From the NCBI GenBank assembly GCA_002399345.1, contig DHDL01000006.1, positions 1 to 57,148 on the forward strand: DNA of 57,148 nt, written 5' to 3'. Every line of letters begins with the position of its first letter. Position 1 is the stretch's first letter. Positions 17,248 to 29,089 of the stretch are shown one piece after another. The notes below the pieces were generated by a model, which saw only the letters and a program-made list of their open reading frames with translations, had not been told where the DNA came from and ran no database searches. The position numbers were made by a program, and so were the translations under genes. This stretch comes from Thermoanaerobacterales bacterium UBA4877 (GTDB lineage Bacteria; Bacillota; Thermoanaerobacteria; Thermoanaerobacterales; UBA4877).

Positions 17248-17610
17248 ATGTTTTTTATTGGCATATTCGGTATATCGGACAGGGAAAAGAAGATAAGGGA
17301 ATTCGAAGGGGTGGTTTGCCCGGAATGCGGCAGTCTCACCCGAGTGGAACTGATCGAGGTCAGCACATGTTTTTATTTCTTTTTTATACCTACTTTTTCA
17401 TGGAACAGGAGATATTATATAAGGTTTCGCTGTTGCGACAGCTTGTTTTCTGTAGATAATAGCTATGCCAAGGAGCTGGTAGAGGGAGTGCCCTTAGACG
17501 TTGGCAGATTTACCAGGGTAGAACGGCAAAATAACCAATGCCCTAACTGCGGCGGTTATGTAGATCCTTCATTTAGTTATTGTCCCAATTGTGGCTGCAG
17601 ACTCAAATAA
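17248..17610 (+). CDS. Zinc-ribbon protein, possibly membrane-associated
   Basis: A 120-residue protein with two cysteine pairs near each end. VVCPECGSLTR is near residue 22 and FRCCDSLFSVD follows near 65. A C-terminal zinc ribbon reads NQCPNCGGYVDPSFSYCPNC. The middle has a hydrophobic aromatic patch (CFYFFFIPTFSW). The pattern resembles the small zinc-ribbon proteins (zinc_ribbon_15/17 type) common in Firmicutes, whose role is unknown. ATG start with GGGGGA 8 nt upstream. A shared terminator follows the stop. Confidence 0.75.
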   Translation: MFFIGIFGISDREKKIREFEGVVCPECGSLTRVELIEVSTCFYFFFIPTFSWNRRYYIRFRCCDSLFSVDNSYAKELVEGVPLDVGRFTRVERQNNQCPNCGGYVDPSFSYCPNCGCRLK

Positions 17611-17617
17611 GTAAAAA

Positions 17618-17643
17618 ATAAAGGCAGTAAATGCTGCCTTTAT
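17618..17643. terminator. Bidirectional terminator between the zinc-ribbon gene and hsp20
   Basis: ATAAAGGCAG and CTGCCTTTAT form a perfect 10-bp stem around TAAATG. On the minus strand the stem includes the hsp20 stop codon. A-rich and T-rich flanks suit termination in both directions. Confidence 0.75.
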
Positions 17644-18080
17644 TCTATGTCTATCCTTTTGCCCTTGGGCGTTGTTGGTTTCTCCTTGGGCAAAGTGATG
17701 CACAATACGCCGTTATTATATTTTGCAGTAATATTATCAAGTTTTACATTTTCCGGTATAGGTACCGTCCTGCTAAATGAGCCCATACGGCGTTCCTTTC
17801 TGATGTACTCTCCAGTGTTGTTATCGATGACATCCTGCTGCTTTCCGGATATTACCAAATAGTCTCCTTCTATGGAGATATTGATATCTTCTTTATTAAA
17901 ACCAGGTACATCTACATCTACTTTGTAATCATTCTCGGTTTCTTTTACATCAAGCCGAGCACCCTTTGATGTACCTCTCATATAGTCAAAGAAATCATCA
18001 AAATATGGAAAACTAAAGAAGTCATCAAAGAAATTCGGAAGATTGTTGTTCCTCCTGTCTGGAAACATATCTCTTTTCAT
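17640..18080 (-). CDS. Hsp20 / alpha-crystallin family small heat-shock protein
   Basis: A 146-residue ATP-independent holdase that binds unfolding proteins. A Phe- and Asp-rich N-terminal arm (NLPNFFDDFFSFPYFDDFFDY) precedes the alpha-crystallin domain, which contains DVKETENDYKVDVDVPGFNKED in parts and the signature GVLCITLPKEKP near the end. ATG 18080 is used because AGGAGG lies 8 nt upstream; a TTG two codons earlier is less likely. A consensus promoter overlapped by a CtsR-like repeat lies upstream. Confidence 0.94.
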   Translation of the reverse strand: MKRDMFPDRRNNNLPNFFDDFFSFPYFDDFFDYMRGTSKGARLDVKETENDYKVDVDVPGFNKEDINISIEGDYLVISGKQQDVIDNNTGEYIRKERRMGSFSRTVPIPENVKLDNITAKYNNGVLCITLPKEKPTTPKGKRIDIE

Positions 18081-18131
18081 AATCAAGACCTCCTTATATT
18101 ATTATTTACTTTATTTCTTATTTCATTCTCA

Positions 18132-18161
18132 ATTATAAGGCGAAGGTCAGGGAAAGTCAAT
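18132..18161 (-). promoter_or_regulatory. hsp20 promoter overlapped by a CtsR-like repeat
   Basis: The minus strand has TTGACT (18155-18160), 17 bp, then TATAAT (18132-18137), about 50 bp before the start. On the plus strand GGTCAGG and AGTCAAT (18145-18161) are spaced like the CtsR heptad repeat (GGTCAAA-N3-GGTCAAA), matching 5/7 and 6/7. The repeat covers the -35 region, as known CtsR operators do. Confidence 0.6.
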
Positions 18162-18215
18162 AGTTTATGAAAAATTTTTTAGGATTTTTTAAATAAGATG
18201 TATATAATAGGAAGG

Positions 18216-18248
18216 AAAAAATTATATCCGGCCAAACACCGGATATAA
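18216..18248 (-). terminator. Rho-independent terminator of metNIQ
   Basis: A perfect 10-bp stem TTATATCCGG / CCGGATATAA with a 7-nt loop, followed on the minus strand by TTTTTT, 20 bp after the metQ stop. Confidence 0.88.
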
Positions 18249-18267
18249 TCTATAGCATATGAGAGAA

Positions 18268-19095
18268 TTAAAAGGCGGGAATGATGGCTCCCTGGTATTT
18301 GTCTTTAATGAATTTTTTGATTTCAGGTGAATTTAATGCTTCAGCCAATATCTTAATTGCGGCATCATCCTTATTATCCGCCCTTACTGCAAGTATATTG
18401 GCATAGGGTGAATCCTTATCCTCTATGGCGAGCGCATCGGCAAGCGGGTTTAGCCCTCCTTCCAAAGCAAAGTTGGTATTTATTACGGAGACATCCACAT
18501 CTTGCAGGGTCTTGGGAAGCTGCGCGGCATCCAGCTCGGCAAACTTATAGTTTTTGGGGTTTTCGGCGATATCCGCGGGTGTTGCCGTAAGCGAAGCGGA
18601 GCTTGATAGTTTGATCAAATTATTTTTTTCAAGCAACAGAAGTGCTCTTCCCTCATTGGTTGGGTCATTGGGTATGGATATCGTAGCACCTTCCTTAAGT
18701 TCACCCAAGGATTTGATCTTTGAAGAATAAATGGCCATAGGTTCTATATGAACCTTAGTGAGGGCAACAAGCTGCAAATTATTGTTTTTTGCAAATTCCT
18801 CCATATAAGGCTTATGCTGAAAGAAATTGGCATCGATAGAGCCGTCTCCCAATGCTTTATTGGGCAGAACGTAATCGGTGAATTCAACGATCTTAAGGTT
18901 AATGCCTTTTTTCTTAAGTTTGGGCTTTACCTTCTCTAAGATCTCGGCATGAGGTACGGGATTGGCACCGACCTTAAGGGTGACCTCACTCGTTTTTTGT
19001 TTTACCTGATTCTTGGCCTGGCCTGTGCTGCCACAGCCGCTCACAAGCCCGGCAAGCAAAATAACAGTTAATGTTATTGATAGTATTTTCTTCAT
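18268..19095 (-). CDS. metQ: Methionine ABC transporter substrate-binding lipoprotein
   Basis: A 275-residue NlpA/MetQ-family lipoprotein. The signal helix ends in the lipobox LVSGC (Cys about 21). Family blocks: VGANPVPHAEILE near the start of the mature domain, LKIVEFTDYVLPNKAL, the DANFFQHKPYME strand, and ISIPNDPTNEGRALLLLE. These line the L-methionine site in characterised MetQ proteins. It is the last gene of metN-metI-metQ, 5 bp after metI, under an S-box leader. Confidence 0.94.
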   Translation of the reverse strand: MKKILSITLTVILLAGLVSGCGSTGQAKNQVKQKTSEVTLKVGANPVPHAEILEKVKPKLKKKGINLKIVEFTDYVLPNKALGDGSIDANFFQHKPYMEEFAKNNNLQLVALTKVHIEPMAIYSSKIKSLGELKEGATISIPNDPTNEGRALLLLEKNNLIKLSSSASLTATPADIAENPKNYKFAELDAAQLPKTLQDVDVSVINTNFALEGGLNPLADALAIEDKDSPYANILAVRADNKDDAAIKILAEALNSPEIKKFIKDKYQGAIIPAF

Positions 19096-19100
19096 ACTTA

Positions 19101-19763
19101 TTACCTCCTATTAATTTTATTAGCAAGATAGTTTCCTGAGTATTGAATTGCTTGAACTATAATAATCAAGACGGCAACGGTGGCTATAAGAACGTGTGTA
19201 TCATACCGCTGCGTACCGTATCTAATAGCTAAATCGCCCAGGCCTCCTCCTCCCAGAGCGCCTGCCATGGCTGAATAGCCGATGATATTTATTATGGTGA
19301 GGGTCATGCCCTGTATAAGCGACGGCATTGATTCGGGTATAAGCACCCTTGTTATAACCTGGAATGGAGTGGCTCCCATGGATATGGATGCCTCCACCGA
19401 TCCCCAGTCCACTTCTTTAAGAGAGCTCTCTATTACTCGGGCCACAAAGGGTGTAGCAGCAAGAGCGAGAGGTATCATGGTGGCTGTGGTCCCTATGGTG
19501 GTACCCACTATAAAGCGGGATAGCGGAAATACAATTATCATGAGTATCAGAAAAGGAACGGAGCGCAGTATGTTTATCACAGTGCCGAGTATATTATTAA
19601 GCTGTGGTTTTTCCCATATGCTGCCTTTTTCCGTTATTACGAGGAGTATGCCCAGCGGCAGGCCCATTATAACGGAGAGCAGGGTTGATACGGCTACCAT
19701 ATATATTGTCTGCCCTAGTGATGGCAGCAGAAGTCTTATTATACGTAATAATTCCTGTTTCAT
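19101..19763 (-). CDS. metI: Methionine ABC transporter permease
   Basis: A 220-residue permease with five or more hydrophobic helices and the LIQGMTLTIINIIGYSAMAG region plus the MetI-type AAGAT-coupling segment EVDWGSVEASISMGATP. The usual MetI length is about 220. ATG 19763 overlaps the metN stop (ATGA), giving translational coupling, with GAGGTG upstream. It forms the membrane channel with MetN as ATPase and MetQ as binding protein. Confidence 0.94.
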   Translation of the reverse strand: MKQELLRIIRLLLPSLGQTIYMVAVSTLLSVIMGLPLGILLVITEKGSIWEKPQLNNILGTVINILRSVPFLILMIIVFPLSRFIVGTTIGTTATMIPLALAATPFVARVIESSLKEVDWGSVEASISMGATPFQVITRVLIPESMPSLIQGMTLTIINIIGYSAMAGALGGGGLGDLAIRYGTQRYDTHVLIATVAVLIIIVQAIQYSGNYLANKINRR

Positions 19764-20755
19764 TTTAGCACCTCTATCTGTAATCCTTGTTTTTCCAGCC
19801 ATCGGGTGGAATCTTCAATGTTTTCAATGCTTCCCTCCAGGCCGAATATGAGATTGCCTACCATTTCGCCATGGATACGCTGAATATTTCCTGAGAGTAT
19901 GTTGGCATATACATCAAAAGATTTGACAAGCCGGGACATAATAGGCTCCCTAGCATTTTCACCGAGAAAGATTACTCTTATAACTCTGCCGCTTTCGCCT
20001 GCTATTTCTTCAGGCATGTTGTCTTCTATACCAACAAAGCCCCTTGTTATGGGTGAAGATGGATGTGAAAAAATATCTATTGTGTTGCCTGTCTCTACGA
20101 CCTCTCCGGAGTTTAAGACTGCCACCCGGTCGCATATCTCCCTTATAACCTCCATTTGGTGGGATATGATTATTATGGTGAGGTTTAGCCGCCGGTTTAT
20201 ATCTTTTAGCAAAGATAATATTTGTCCAGTCGTTTGCGGGTCCAGGGAAGAGGTGGCTTCGTCGGATAAAAGCAGGGTGGGCCGTCCAGCAAGAGCCCGC
20301 GCTATGCCTACCCTCTGTTTTTGCCCGCCGGAGAGCTTCGAGGGATAGGAGTCTTTTTTATCGGCCAGGCCGACCAAGCCTAGAAGATCTTTTACTCTCA
20401 CATCTATTTCATCTTGTGGGACGCCGCTTATTTTTAAAGGGAAAGCAATGTTTTGATAAACCGTCCGGCTGGTAAGCAGATTGAAATGTTGAAAAATCAT
20501 TCCTATTTTTTTCCTCATTTCTCTCAACTGAACGCTGTCTAGGGACATGATATCCCGGTCGTTTATTATTATGCTTCCCTCCGTAGGCTCTTCAAGGCGG
20601 TTTATACAACGTATGAGTGAAGATTTACCGGCGCCGGATAACCCCATTATTCCAAATATCTCACCGTCGTTGATTTCTAGGCTTATATCTTTTAGCGCCA
20701 TTATATTTTTTCCGTTTGTTTGATATACCTTGGACAGATTTTCTATTTTGATCAA
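19760..20755 (-). CDS. metN: Methionine ABC transporter ATP-binding protein
   Basis: A 331-residue ATPase. Walker A GLSGAGKSSLIRC, Q-loop, signature LSGGQKQRV, Walker B LLLSDEATSSLD and the switch His of IIISHQME are all intact. The C-terminal about 80 residues form the NIL (ACT-like) regulatory domain that senses methionine in known MetN proteins. I chose TTG 20755 with GGAGG 10 nt upstream. The frame stays open back to 20830, but that part codes for the riboswitch terminator and cannot be protein. First gene of the SAM-regulated metNIQ operon. Confidence 0.94.
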   Translation of the reverse strand: MIKIENLSKVYQTNGKNIMALKDISLEINDGEIFGIMGLSGAGKSSLIRCINRLEEPTEGSIIINDRDIMSLDSVQLREMRKKIGMIFQHFNLLTSRTVYQNIAFPLKISGVPQDEIDVRVKDLLGLVGLADKKDSYPSKLSGGQKQRVGIARALAGRPTLLLSDEATSSLDPQTTGQILSLLKDINRRLNLTIIIISHQMEVIREICDRVAVLNSGEVVETGNTIDIFSHPSSPITRGFVGIEDNMPEEIAGESGRVIRVIFLGENAREPIMSRLVKSFDVYANILSGNIQRIHGEMVGNLIFGLEGSIENIEDSTRWLEKQGLQIEVLK

Positions 20756-20770
20756 TAAAGTCACACCTCC

Positions 20771-20812
20771 AAAAAGTAAAAGACCTCCTTCAAAAAATGA
20801 AAGAGGTCTTTT
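20771..20812 (-). terminator. Riboswitch-controlled intrinsic terminator of metNIQ
   Basis: On the minus strand AAAAGACCTC and GAGGTCTTTT form a 10-bp stem, followed by ACTTTTT. The competing antiterminator is visible: ATGAGAGAGG at the 3' end of the aptamer (20821-20830) can pair with CCTCTTTCAT in the left arm of this stem (20798-20807). Confidence 0.88.
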
Positions 20813-20823
20813 AAAAAAAGCCT

Positions 20824-20931
20824 CTCTCATCTCTCAACATTTTGCTGCAGGAGTTGGCACCAACGCATATATAAATATATGCCGGTTGCCGGGTTTCATA
20901 GGGCCAGTCCCTCCACCTCTCTTGATAAGAG
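20824..20931 (-). promoter_or_regulatory. SAM-I riboswitch (S-box) aptamer
   Basis: Read on the minus strand, the leader has the canonical S-box order. P1 is CTCTTATC / GATGAGAG (20931 to 20824). Next come the AAGAGAGGTGGAGGGACTGG core, CCCTATGAAACCCGGCAACC for P2 and the kink-turn, a P3 hairpin GCATATA...TATATGC, and GGTGCCAACTCC for P4. High SAM should stabilise P1 and let the downstream terminator form, shutting off methionine uptake. Placement before metNIQ fits this fully. Confidence 0.95.
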
Positions 20932-20976
20932 TGCTTGTTATTAATTTTTGTTTATAATTGATAAATATTGCTTTAT

Positions 20977-21005
20977 AGTATATTTTATTTTCCTGTGAAA
21001 GTCAA
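20977..21005 (-). promoter_or_regulatory. Sigma-A promoter of the metNIQ leader
   Basis: Minus strand TTGACT (21000-21005), 17 bp, TATACT (20977-20982). The predicted start near 20970 is about 40 bp before the aptamer. Confidence 0.75.
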
Positions 21006-21219
21006 GGTCTTTTTATTGTGAACTTTTTAAGTACATCTGTATGTTTCTGCATAATAAATGTATATATTCATGTATTACCACAATAATGAGTTGCCGTGAT
21101 ATAGTTAAACGGCTTGTTTACAGGCGAAGAGGGGACATAAAAATTTATACAAAAGAAGGATATTAAAATATTATATTGAATATATTAAACAAACTAAATA
21201 TGCAAGGAGGGTTGTTAAA

Positions 21220-22752
21220 TTGACCGATTTATTGATTGACGGCAATAGCCTTACAATCAAAGATGTTTACGAGGTTTCTACCGGCGGCAGGAAAGTAGGC
21301 CTGGCTGCAGAGGTAAGCAGGCAAGTGGGTAGGTCCCGCAATCTGGTGGAAACATATGTAAACAGCGGTAGGGTGGAGTATGGCATTACAACAGGTTTCG
21401 GTAAGTTTGCCGATGTGATGATATCCAAGGGTGAAACCGCGCAGCTGCAGCACAATCTGATAAGGAGCCATGCCTGCGGGGTAGGCCGGCCTCTTTCCAT
21501 TGAAACCGCCCGGGCCGTTATGCTGCTCAGGGTAAATGCCCTGGCCAAGGGTTATTCCGGGATTAAAGAAAGTACGCTTAATACGCTTATCGAGATGCTT
21601 AATAAGGATGTCATTCCGGTCATACCATCCAAAGGTTCTCTGGGAGCAAGCGGAGATCTCGCACCGCTGGCGCATATGGCCCTAGTCCTTATAGGAGAGG
21701 GGGAAGCCTGTTATAAGGAAAAGCGCATGCAGGGGAAGGATGCGATGGGCAAGGCAGGCATCACCCCCGTGAAACTGGATTCCAAGGAAGGCCTGGCCCT
21801 TATCAATGGAACCCCGGTGATGACGGCTATAGGTGCATTAACAGTATACAAGGCAGTAAATCTCATAAAGGCAGCCGATATAGCCGGAGCTCTTTCAATG
21901 GAAGCTTTAATGGGGATACGGCAGGCCTTTGACGAGAGGGTCCAGATGTTGCGCCCTCACCCTGGTCAACTGGCAACTGCCGGGAATATAAACCGGCTTA
22001 TAGAGGGAAGTGGTCTTATTACAGATCAGGGGGAGAAGCGTGTGCAGGATTCCTATACCATAAGATGTATGCCGCAGGTACACGGTGCCTCTAAAGATGC
22101 GGTTTGTTATGTAAAAAGTGTGATAGATACTGAATTAAATTCAGTTACGGATAACCCGCTTATTTTTCCCGATGACGACCTTGTCATATCCGGTGGAAAC
22201 TTTCACGGCCAGCCCATGGCCCTGGCAATGGATTTTCTGGGCATTGCGCTCTCAGAGCTGGCGGACATCTCAGAAAGACGTACGGCCAAGCTTATAGACA
22301 GCAACCTTAATAATGGGCTTCCAAGTTTCTTGACAAGGGATGGGGGACTTAACTCCGGCTTTATGATACCACAGTATACGGCAGCGTCTTTGGTTTCAGA
22401 AAATAAGGTGCTCACACATCCGGCCAGTGTGGATTCCATACCGTCCTCGGCCAATCAGGAAGACCATGTGAGTATGGGTACCATAGCCGCCCGTAAGGCG
22501 AGCGAGATATTAAATAATGCCCTCTTTGTTATTGCTATAGAGCTTTTGACTTCATGCCAGGCCATAGATATGAGGGATGAGGCAGTAGGTAAAGGAACAA
22601 AGGTAGCGTACGATTGTTTACGCTCGATTGTTCCCTTTGTCGAAAAGGACGAGTGTATGCAGGGCTATATAGACAGCAGTGCCCAGCTTATTGAAAGTGG
22701 AGAAATAATAAAAGCGGTCGAAAATAAAATAGGTACGTTAGATTTGAGTTAA
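21220..22752 (+). CDS. hutH: Histidine ammonia-lyase
   Basis: A 510-residue enzyme that removes ammonia from L-histidine to give urocanate. The Ala143-Ser144-Gly145 triad in GSLGASGDLAPLA forms the MIO electrophile. The HAL-type Ser-His pair is present in NLIRSHACGVG (selective for histidine over tyrosine), as is the QEDHVSMG block. Length is normal for HAL. TTG start with AAGGAGG 9 nt upstream. No clear promoter was found in 21006-21219, which holds only a short inverted repeat GCCGT/ACGGC (21093-21113). No hutU, hutI or formiminoglutamase gene is nearby; only a transporter follows. Confidence 0.95.
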   Translation: MTDLLIDGNSLTIKDVYEVSTGGRKVGLAAEVSRQVGRSRNLVETYVNSGRVEYGITTGFGKFADVMISKGETAQLQHNLIRSHACGVGRPLSIETARAVMLLRVNALAKGYSGIKESTLNTLIEMLNKDVIPVIPSKGSLGASGDLAPLAHMALVLIGEGEACYKEKRMQGKDAMGKAGITPVKLDSKEGLALINGTPVMTAIGALTVYKAVNLIKAADIAGALSMEALMGIRQAFDERVQMLRPHPGQLATAGNINRLIEGSGLITDQGEKRVQDSYTIRCMPQVHGASKDAVCYVKSVIDTELNSVTDNPLIFPDDDLVISGGNFHGQPMALAMDFLGIALSELADISERRTAKLIDSNLNNGLPSFLTRDGGLNSGFMIPQYTAASLVSENKVLTHPASVDSIPSSANQEDHVSMGTIAARKASEILNNALFVIAIELLTSCQAIDMRDEAVGKGTKVAYDCLRSIVPFVEKDECMQGYIDSSAQLIESGEIIKAVENKIGTLDLS

Positions 22753-22778
22753 AAAAACCATTAAATGGGGGAAAGTTT

Positions 22779-24197
22779 ATGGATAAAACATTTAGAAAAC
22801 CAACTTTATGGGAGGCTATAATTCCCATTGCAGCTCTCATGATTTTTCTTATGGTCGGGGTTATAGTTTATGAATTGGACCCGCAGATACCTATTGTCCT
22901 AGGCATCATGGTGGCGGCTGTTTTTTGCATGAGAATGGGATACTCATGGAAGGATGTAGAGGATAGCATGATAGCCGGTATTACTTCTGCTTTGCAGCCT
23001 ATACTCATCCTCATGGTGGTGGGTATTCTTATAGGTACATGGATTCAGTCCGGAGTTGTGCCCACGATCATATACTATGGGCTTAAGATTATATCTCCCC
23101 GTGCATTTTTGCTGGTGGCATGTGTTATGTGCTGCATTGTTTCTCTGGCTACCGGTTCGTCATGGGGGACGGCGGGTACCGTGGGCATAGCGCTTTTAGG
23201 GATAGGCTCGGGATTGGGAATACCCGCACCAATGACCGCTGGCGCCATAATTTCAGGTGCTTATTTCGGAGATAAGATGTCTCCGTTGTCGGATACGACC
23301 AATCTGGCTCCCGCCATGGCTGGGGATACTCTGTTTGAGCATATACGGCATATGATGTATACAACCAGTGTGAGCCTTATCATAGCTCTGGTAGGTTATG
23401 CGATCCTCGGCATGAGATTTACCGGTACATCTTTAAATGCCGGTCAGTTAAAAGTTATTACGCAAACCCTGTCTCAAAATTTTAATATTAATTTATTGTT
23501 ATTGATTCCTCCGGTCGTGGTTATTCTCATGGTTGCGCTTAAGGTACCTGCCCTGCCCGGACTTATGTGCGGAGCAGTTTTGGGGGGAGTATTTGCGGCA
23601 ATTTTTCAAGGCTCAAGTTTTGGAGACATATTGAGCGCGGCGCATTATGGTTATGAATCAGCTACCGGCGTGGAAATGGTGGATTCACTTTTAAGCAATG
23701 GCGGCCTGGATAAAATGATGTGGACAGTCTCGCTCATGTTGTGCGCCCTTGCTTTTGGTGGAATTATGGATAAGGGCGGATTTTTGGAGAAGATTGCAGG
23801 GGAAATACTTAAATTTGTTAAGAGCGACGGAGACCTTATATTAGCCACGGTGATAAGTTCAATACTTACAAATATTGTTACGGCAGAGCAATACATGTCC
23901 ATAGTCATTCCCGGAAAGATGTATAAGGACTCATACAAAAAAAGAGGTCTGCATCCCAAGAACCTTTCCCGGACGCTGGAGGATGCCGGAACCTTGTCTG
24001 CCCCACTGGTACCATGGAGCACCTGCGGAGCTTATCTGTATACGACCCTAGGTGTTTCTCCTATAGCATACCTGCCCTTTACATTCTTTAACCTGATTAA
24101 CCCCATTATTGCCGTTATATATGGTTATACAGGATTTACCATAGAAAAACTTCCAAAGGAGGAAACTGCTGATACAGGCGGGATGGAGGAGGCCTGA
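22779..24197 (+). CDS. NhaC-family Na+/H+ antiporter-like transporter
   Basis: A 472-residue polytopic protein with about 11-12 hydrophobic segments. NhaC-type blocks: ILMVVGILIGTWIQSGVVPT near residue 80, SLATGSSWGTAGTVG near 128, GAIISGAYFGDKMSPLSDTT near 165, and the late TNIVTAEQYMSIVIPG and LEDAGTLSAPLVPWSTCG blocks. Members exchange Na+ for protons, and some exchange organic acids (for example malate/lactate). It begins 26 bp after hutH and shares its terminator, so it may serve histidine or urocanate transport or offset pH change from ammonia release; this is inference. Confidence 0.88.
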   Translation: MDKTFRKPTLWEAIIPIAALMIFLMVGVIVYELDPQIPIVLGIMVAAVFCMRMGYSWKDVEDSMIAGITSALQPILILMVVGILIGTWIQSGVVPTIIYYGLKIISPRAFLLVACVMCCIVSLATGSSWGTAGTVGIALLGIGSGLGIPAPMTAGAIISGAYFGDKMSPLSDTTNLAPAMAGDTLFEHIRHMMYTTSVSLIIALVGYAILGMRFTGTSLNAGQLKVITQTLSQNFNINLLLLIPPVVVILMVALKVPALPGLMCGAVLGGVFAAIFQGSSFGDILSAAHYGYESATGVEMVDSLLSNGGLDKMMWTVSLMLCALAFGGIMDKGGFLEKIAGEILKFVKSDGDLILATVISSILTNIVTAEQYMSIVIPGKMYKDSYKKRGLHPKNLSRTLEDAGTLSAPLVPWSTCGAYLYTTLGVSPIAYLPFTFFNLINPIIAVIYGYTGFTIEKLPKEETADTGGMEEA

Positions 24198-24222
24198 TGG
24201 CTTGGCATCCCGTTTATTCTTT
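24179..24222 (+). terminator. Terminator of hutH-nhaC unit
   Basis: CGGGATG and CATCCCG pair across the nhaC-type stop codon, with an inner AGGCC/GGCTT stem, followed by TTTATTCTTT. Confidence 0.7.
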
Positions 24223-24242
24223 AAATATATTACTTTATCCTA

Positions 24243-24271
24243 TTGAAGTCTAAATGAATTTTCTTTATAAT
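24243..24271 (+). promoter_or_regulatory. Sigma-A promoter of yerC
   Basis: TTGAAG (24243-24248), 17 bp, perfect TATAAT (24266-24271), 22 bp before the yerC start. Confidence 0.72.
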
Positions 24272-24293
24272 ACAACCAAGGAGGAGGGTATCC

Positions 24294-24593
24294 ATGTATA
24301 AGTCAAAACTCAAGGACACCTATGTAGATGGACTGTTTAAGGCTATACTGGAGCTTAAAGATGTAGATGAGTGTAACACTTTTTTTGAAGATCTCTGCAC
24401 CGTAAATGAGATAAGAGAGATGGCGAGTAGACTTCAGGTTGCGAAAATGCTCAGGCAGAAAAAAACATATACTGATATAGCTGAAAAGACGGGGGCTAGT
24501 ACGGCGACCATAAGCCGTGTAAATAGGTATTTGCATTACGGCTCGGATGGTTATAATATTATATTAGACAGGTTAGAGCAGAATAAAAGCTGA
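24294..24593 (+). CDS. yerC: TrpR-like DNA-binding protein (YerC/YecD family)
   Basis: A 99-residue all-helical protein with the TrpR/YerC helix-turn-helix: LCTVNEIREMASRLQVAK, then the recognition part YTDIAEKTGASTATISRVNR. The family is widespread in Firmicutes and commonly sits next to pcrA, as here. Its DNA targets are not established. It has GGAGGAGGG upstream of the ATG. A terminator overlapping its stop separates it from pcrA, so readthrough or a second promoter must feed pcrA. Confidence 0.9.
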   Translation: MYKSKLKDTYVDGLFKAILELKDVDECNTFFEDLCTVNEIREMASRLQVAKMLRQKKTYTDIAEKTGASTATISRVNRYLHYGSDGYNIILDRLEQNKS

Positions 24594-24617
24594 CCTGGGG
24601 GAAACCTCAGGTTTTTT
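24593..24617 (+). terminator. Terminator between yerC and pcrA
   Basis: ACCTGGGG / CCTCAGGT stem of 8 bp (one G-U) with a GAAA tetraloop, followed by TTTTTT. It begins at the last base of the yerC stop codon. Confidence 0.85.
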
Positions 24618-24632
24618 GTTGAGGTGAAGGAA

Positions 24633-28755
<4,123 letters not shown>

Positions 28756-28789
28756 AAGCGGATTATTTTTATAACATGGAGGGGATTTA

Positions 28790-29077
28790 ATGGATATTGA
28801 CGATAAGACAGTGGATTATGTGGCAAAATTGGCCAGGCTTAATCTGGATGAGCAGGAAGTCATGGATTTGAGGGGAGATCTCAGCCAGATTGTTGGTTAT
28901 GTGGCAAAACTGCGGGAGCTGGATACCAGTAATGTTGCACAGACGGCCCATGTACTACCCTTGAAAAATGTTTTTAGGGAGGACATGGTAAAGTCTTCAA
29001 TGAACAGGAAAGTTGTTTTGGCCAATACTGAGCATAAACAAGATGGCTTTTTTGTAGTACCAAAAATCTTTGAATAA
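28790..29077 (+). CDS. gatC: Aspartyl/glutamyl-tRNA amidotransferase subunit C
   Basis: A 95-residue GatC. It begins IDDKTVDYVAKLARLNLDEQE and has the conserved VLPLKNVFREDMVK segment that wraps the GatA-GatB interface. GatCAB converts Glu-tRNA(Gln) to Gln-tRNA(Gln) in organisms without a suitable glutaminyl-tRNA synthetase. First of three contiguous gat genes. Confidence 0.95.
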   Translation: MDIDDKTVDYVAKLARLNLDEQEVMDLRGDLSQIVGYVAKLRELDTSNVAQTAHVLPLKNVFREDMVKSSMNRKVVLANTEHKQDGFFVVPKIFE

Positions 29078-29089
29078 GGGAGAAATAAA

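Noticed and set aside
20756..20830. Extended MetN N-terminus over the leader
   Set aside because: This DNA forms the S-box terminator and antiterminator, so coding there is accidental.
20771..20931. T-box leader for metNIQ
   Set aside because: No T-box motif (AGGGTGGNACCGCG-like) is present; the S-box core and kink-turn sequences are clear instead.
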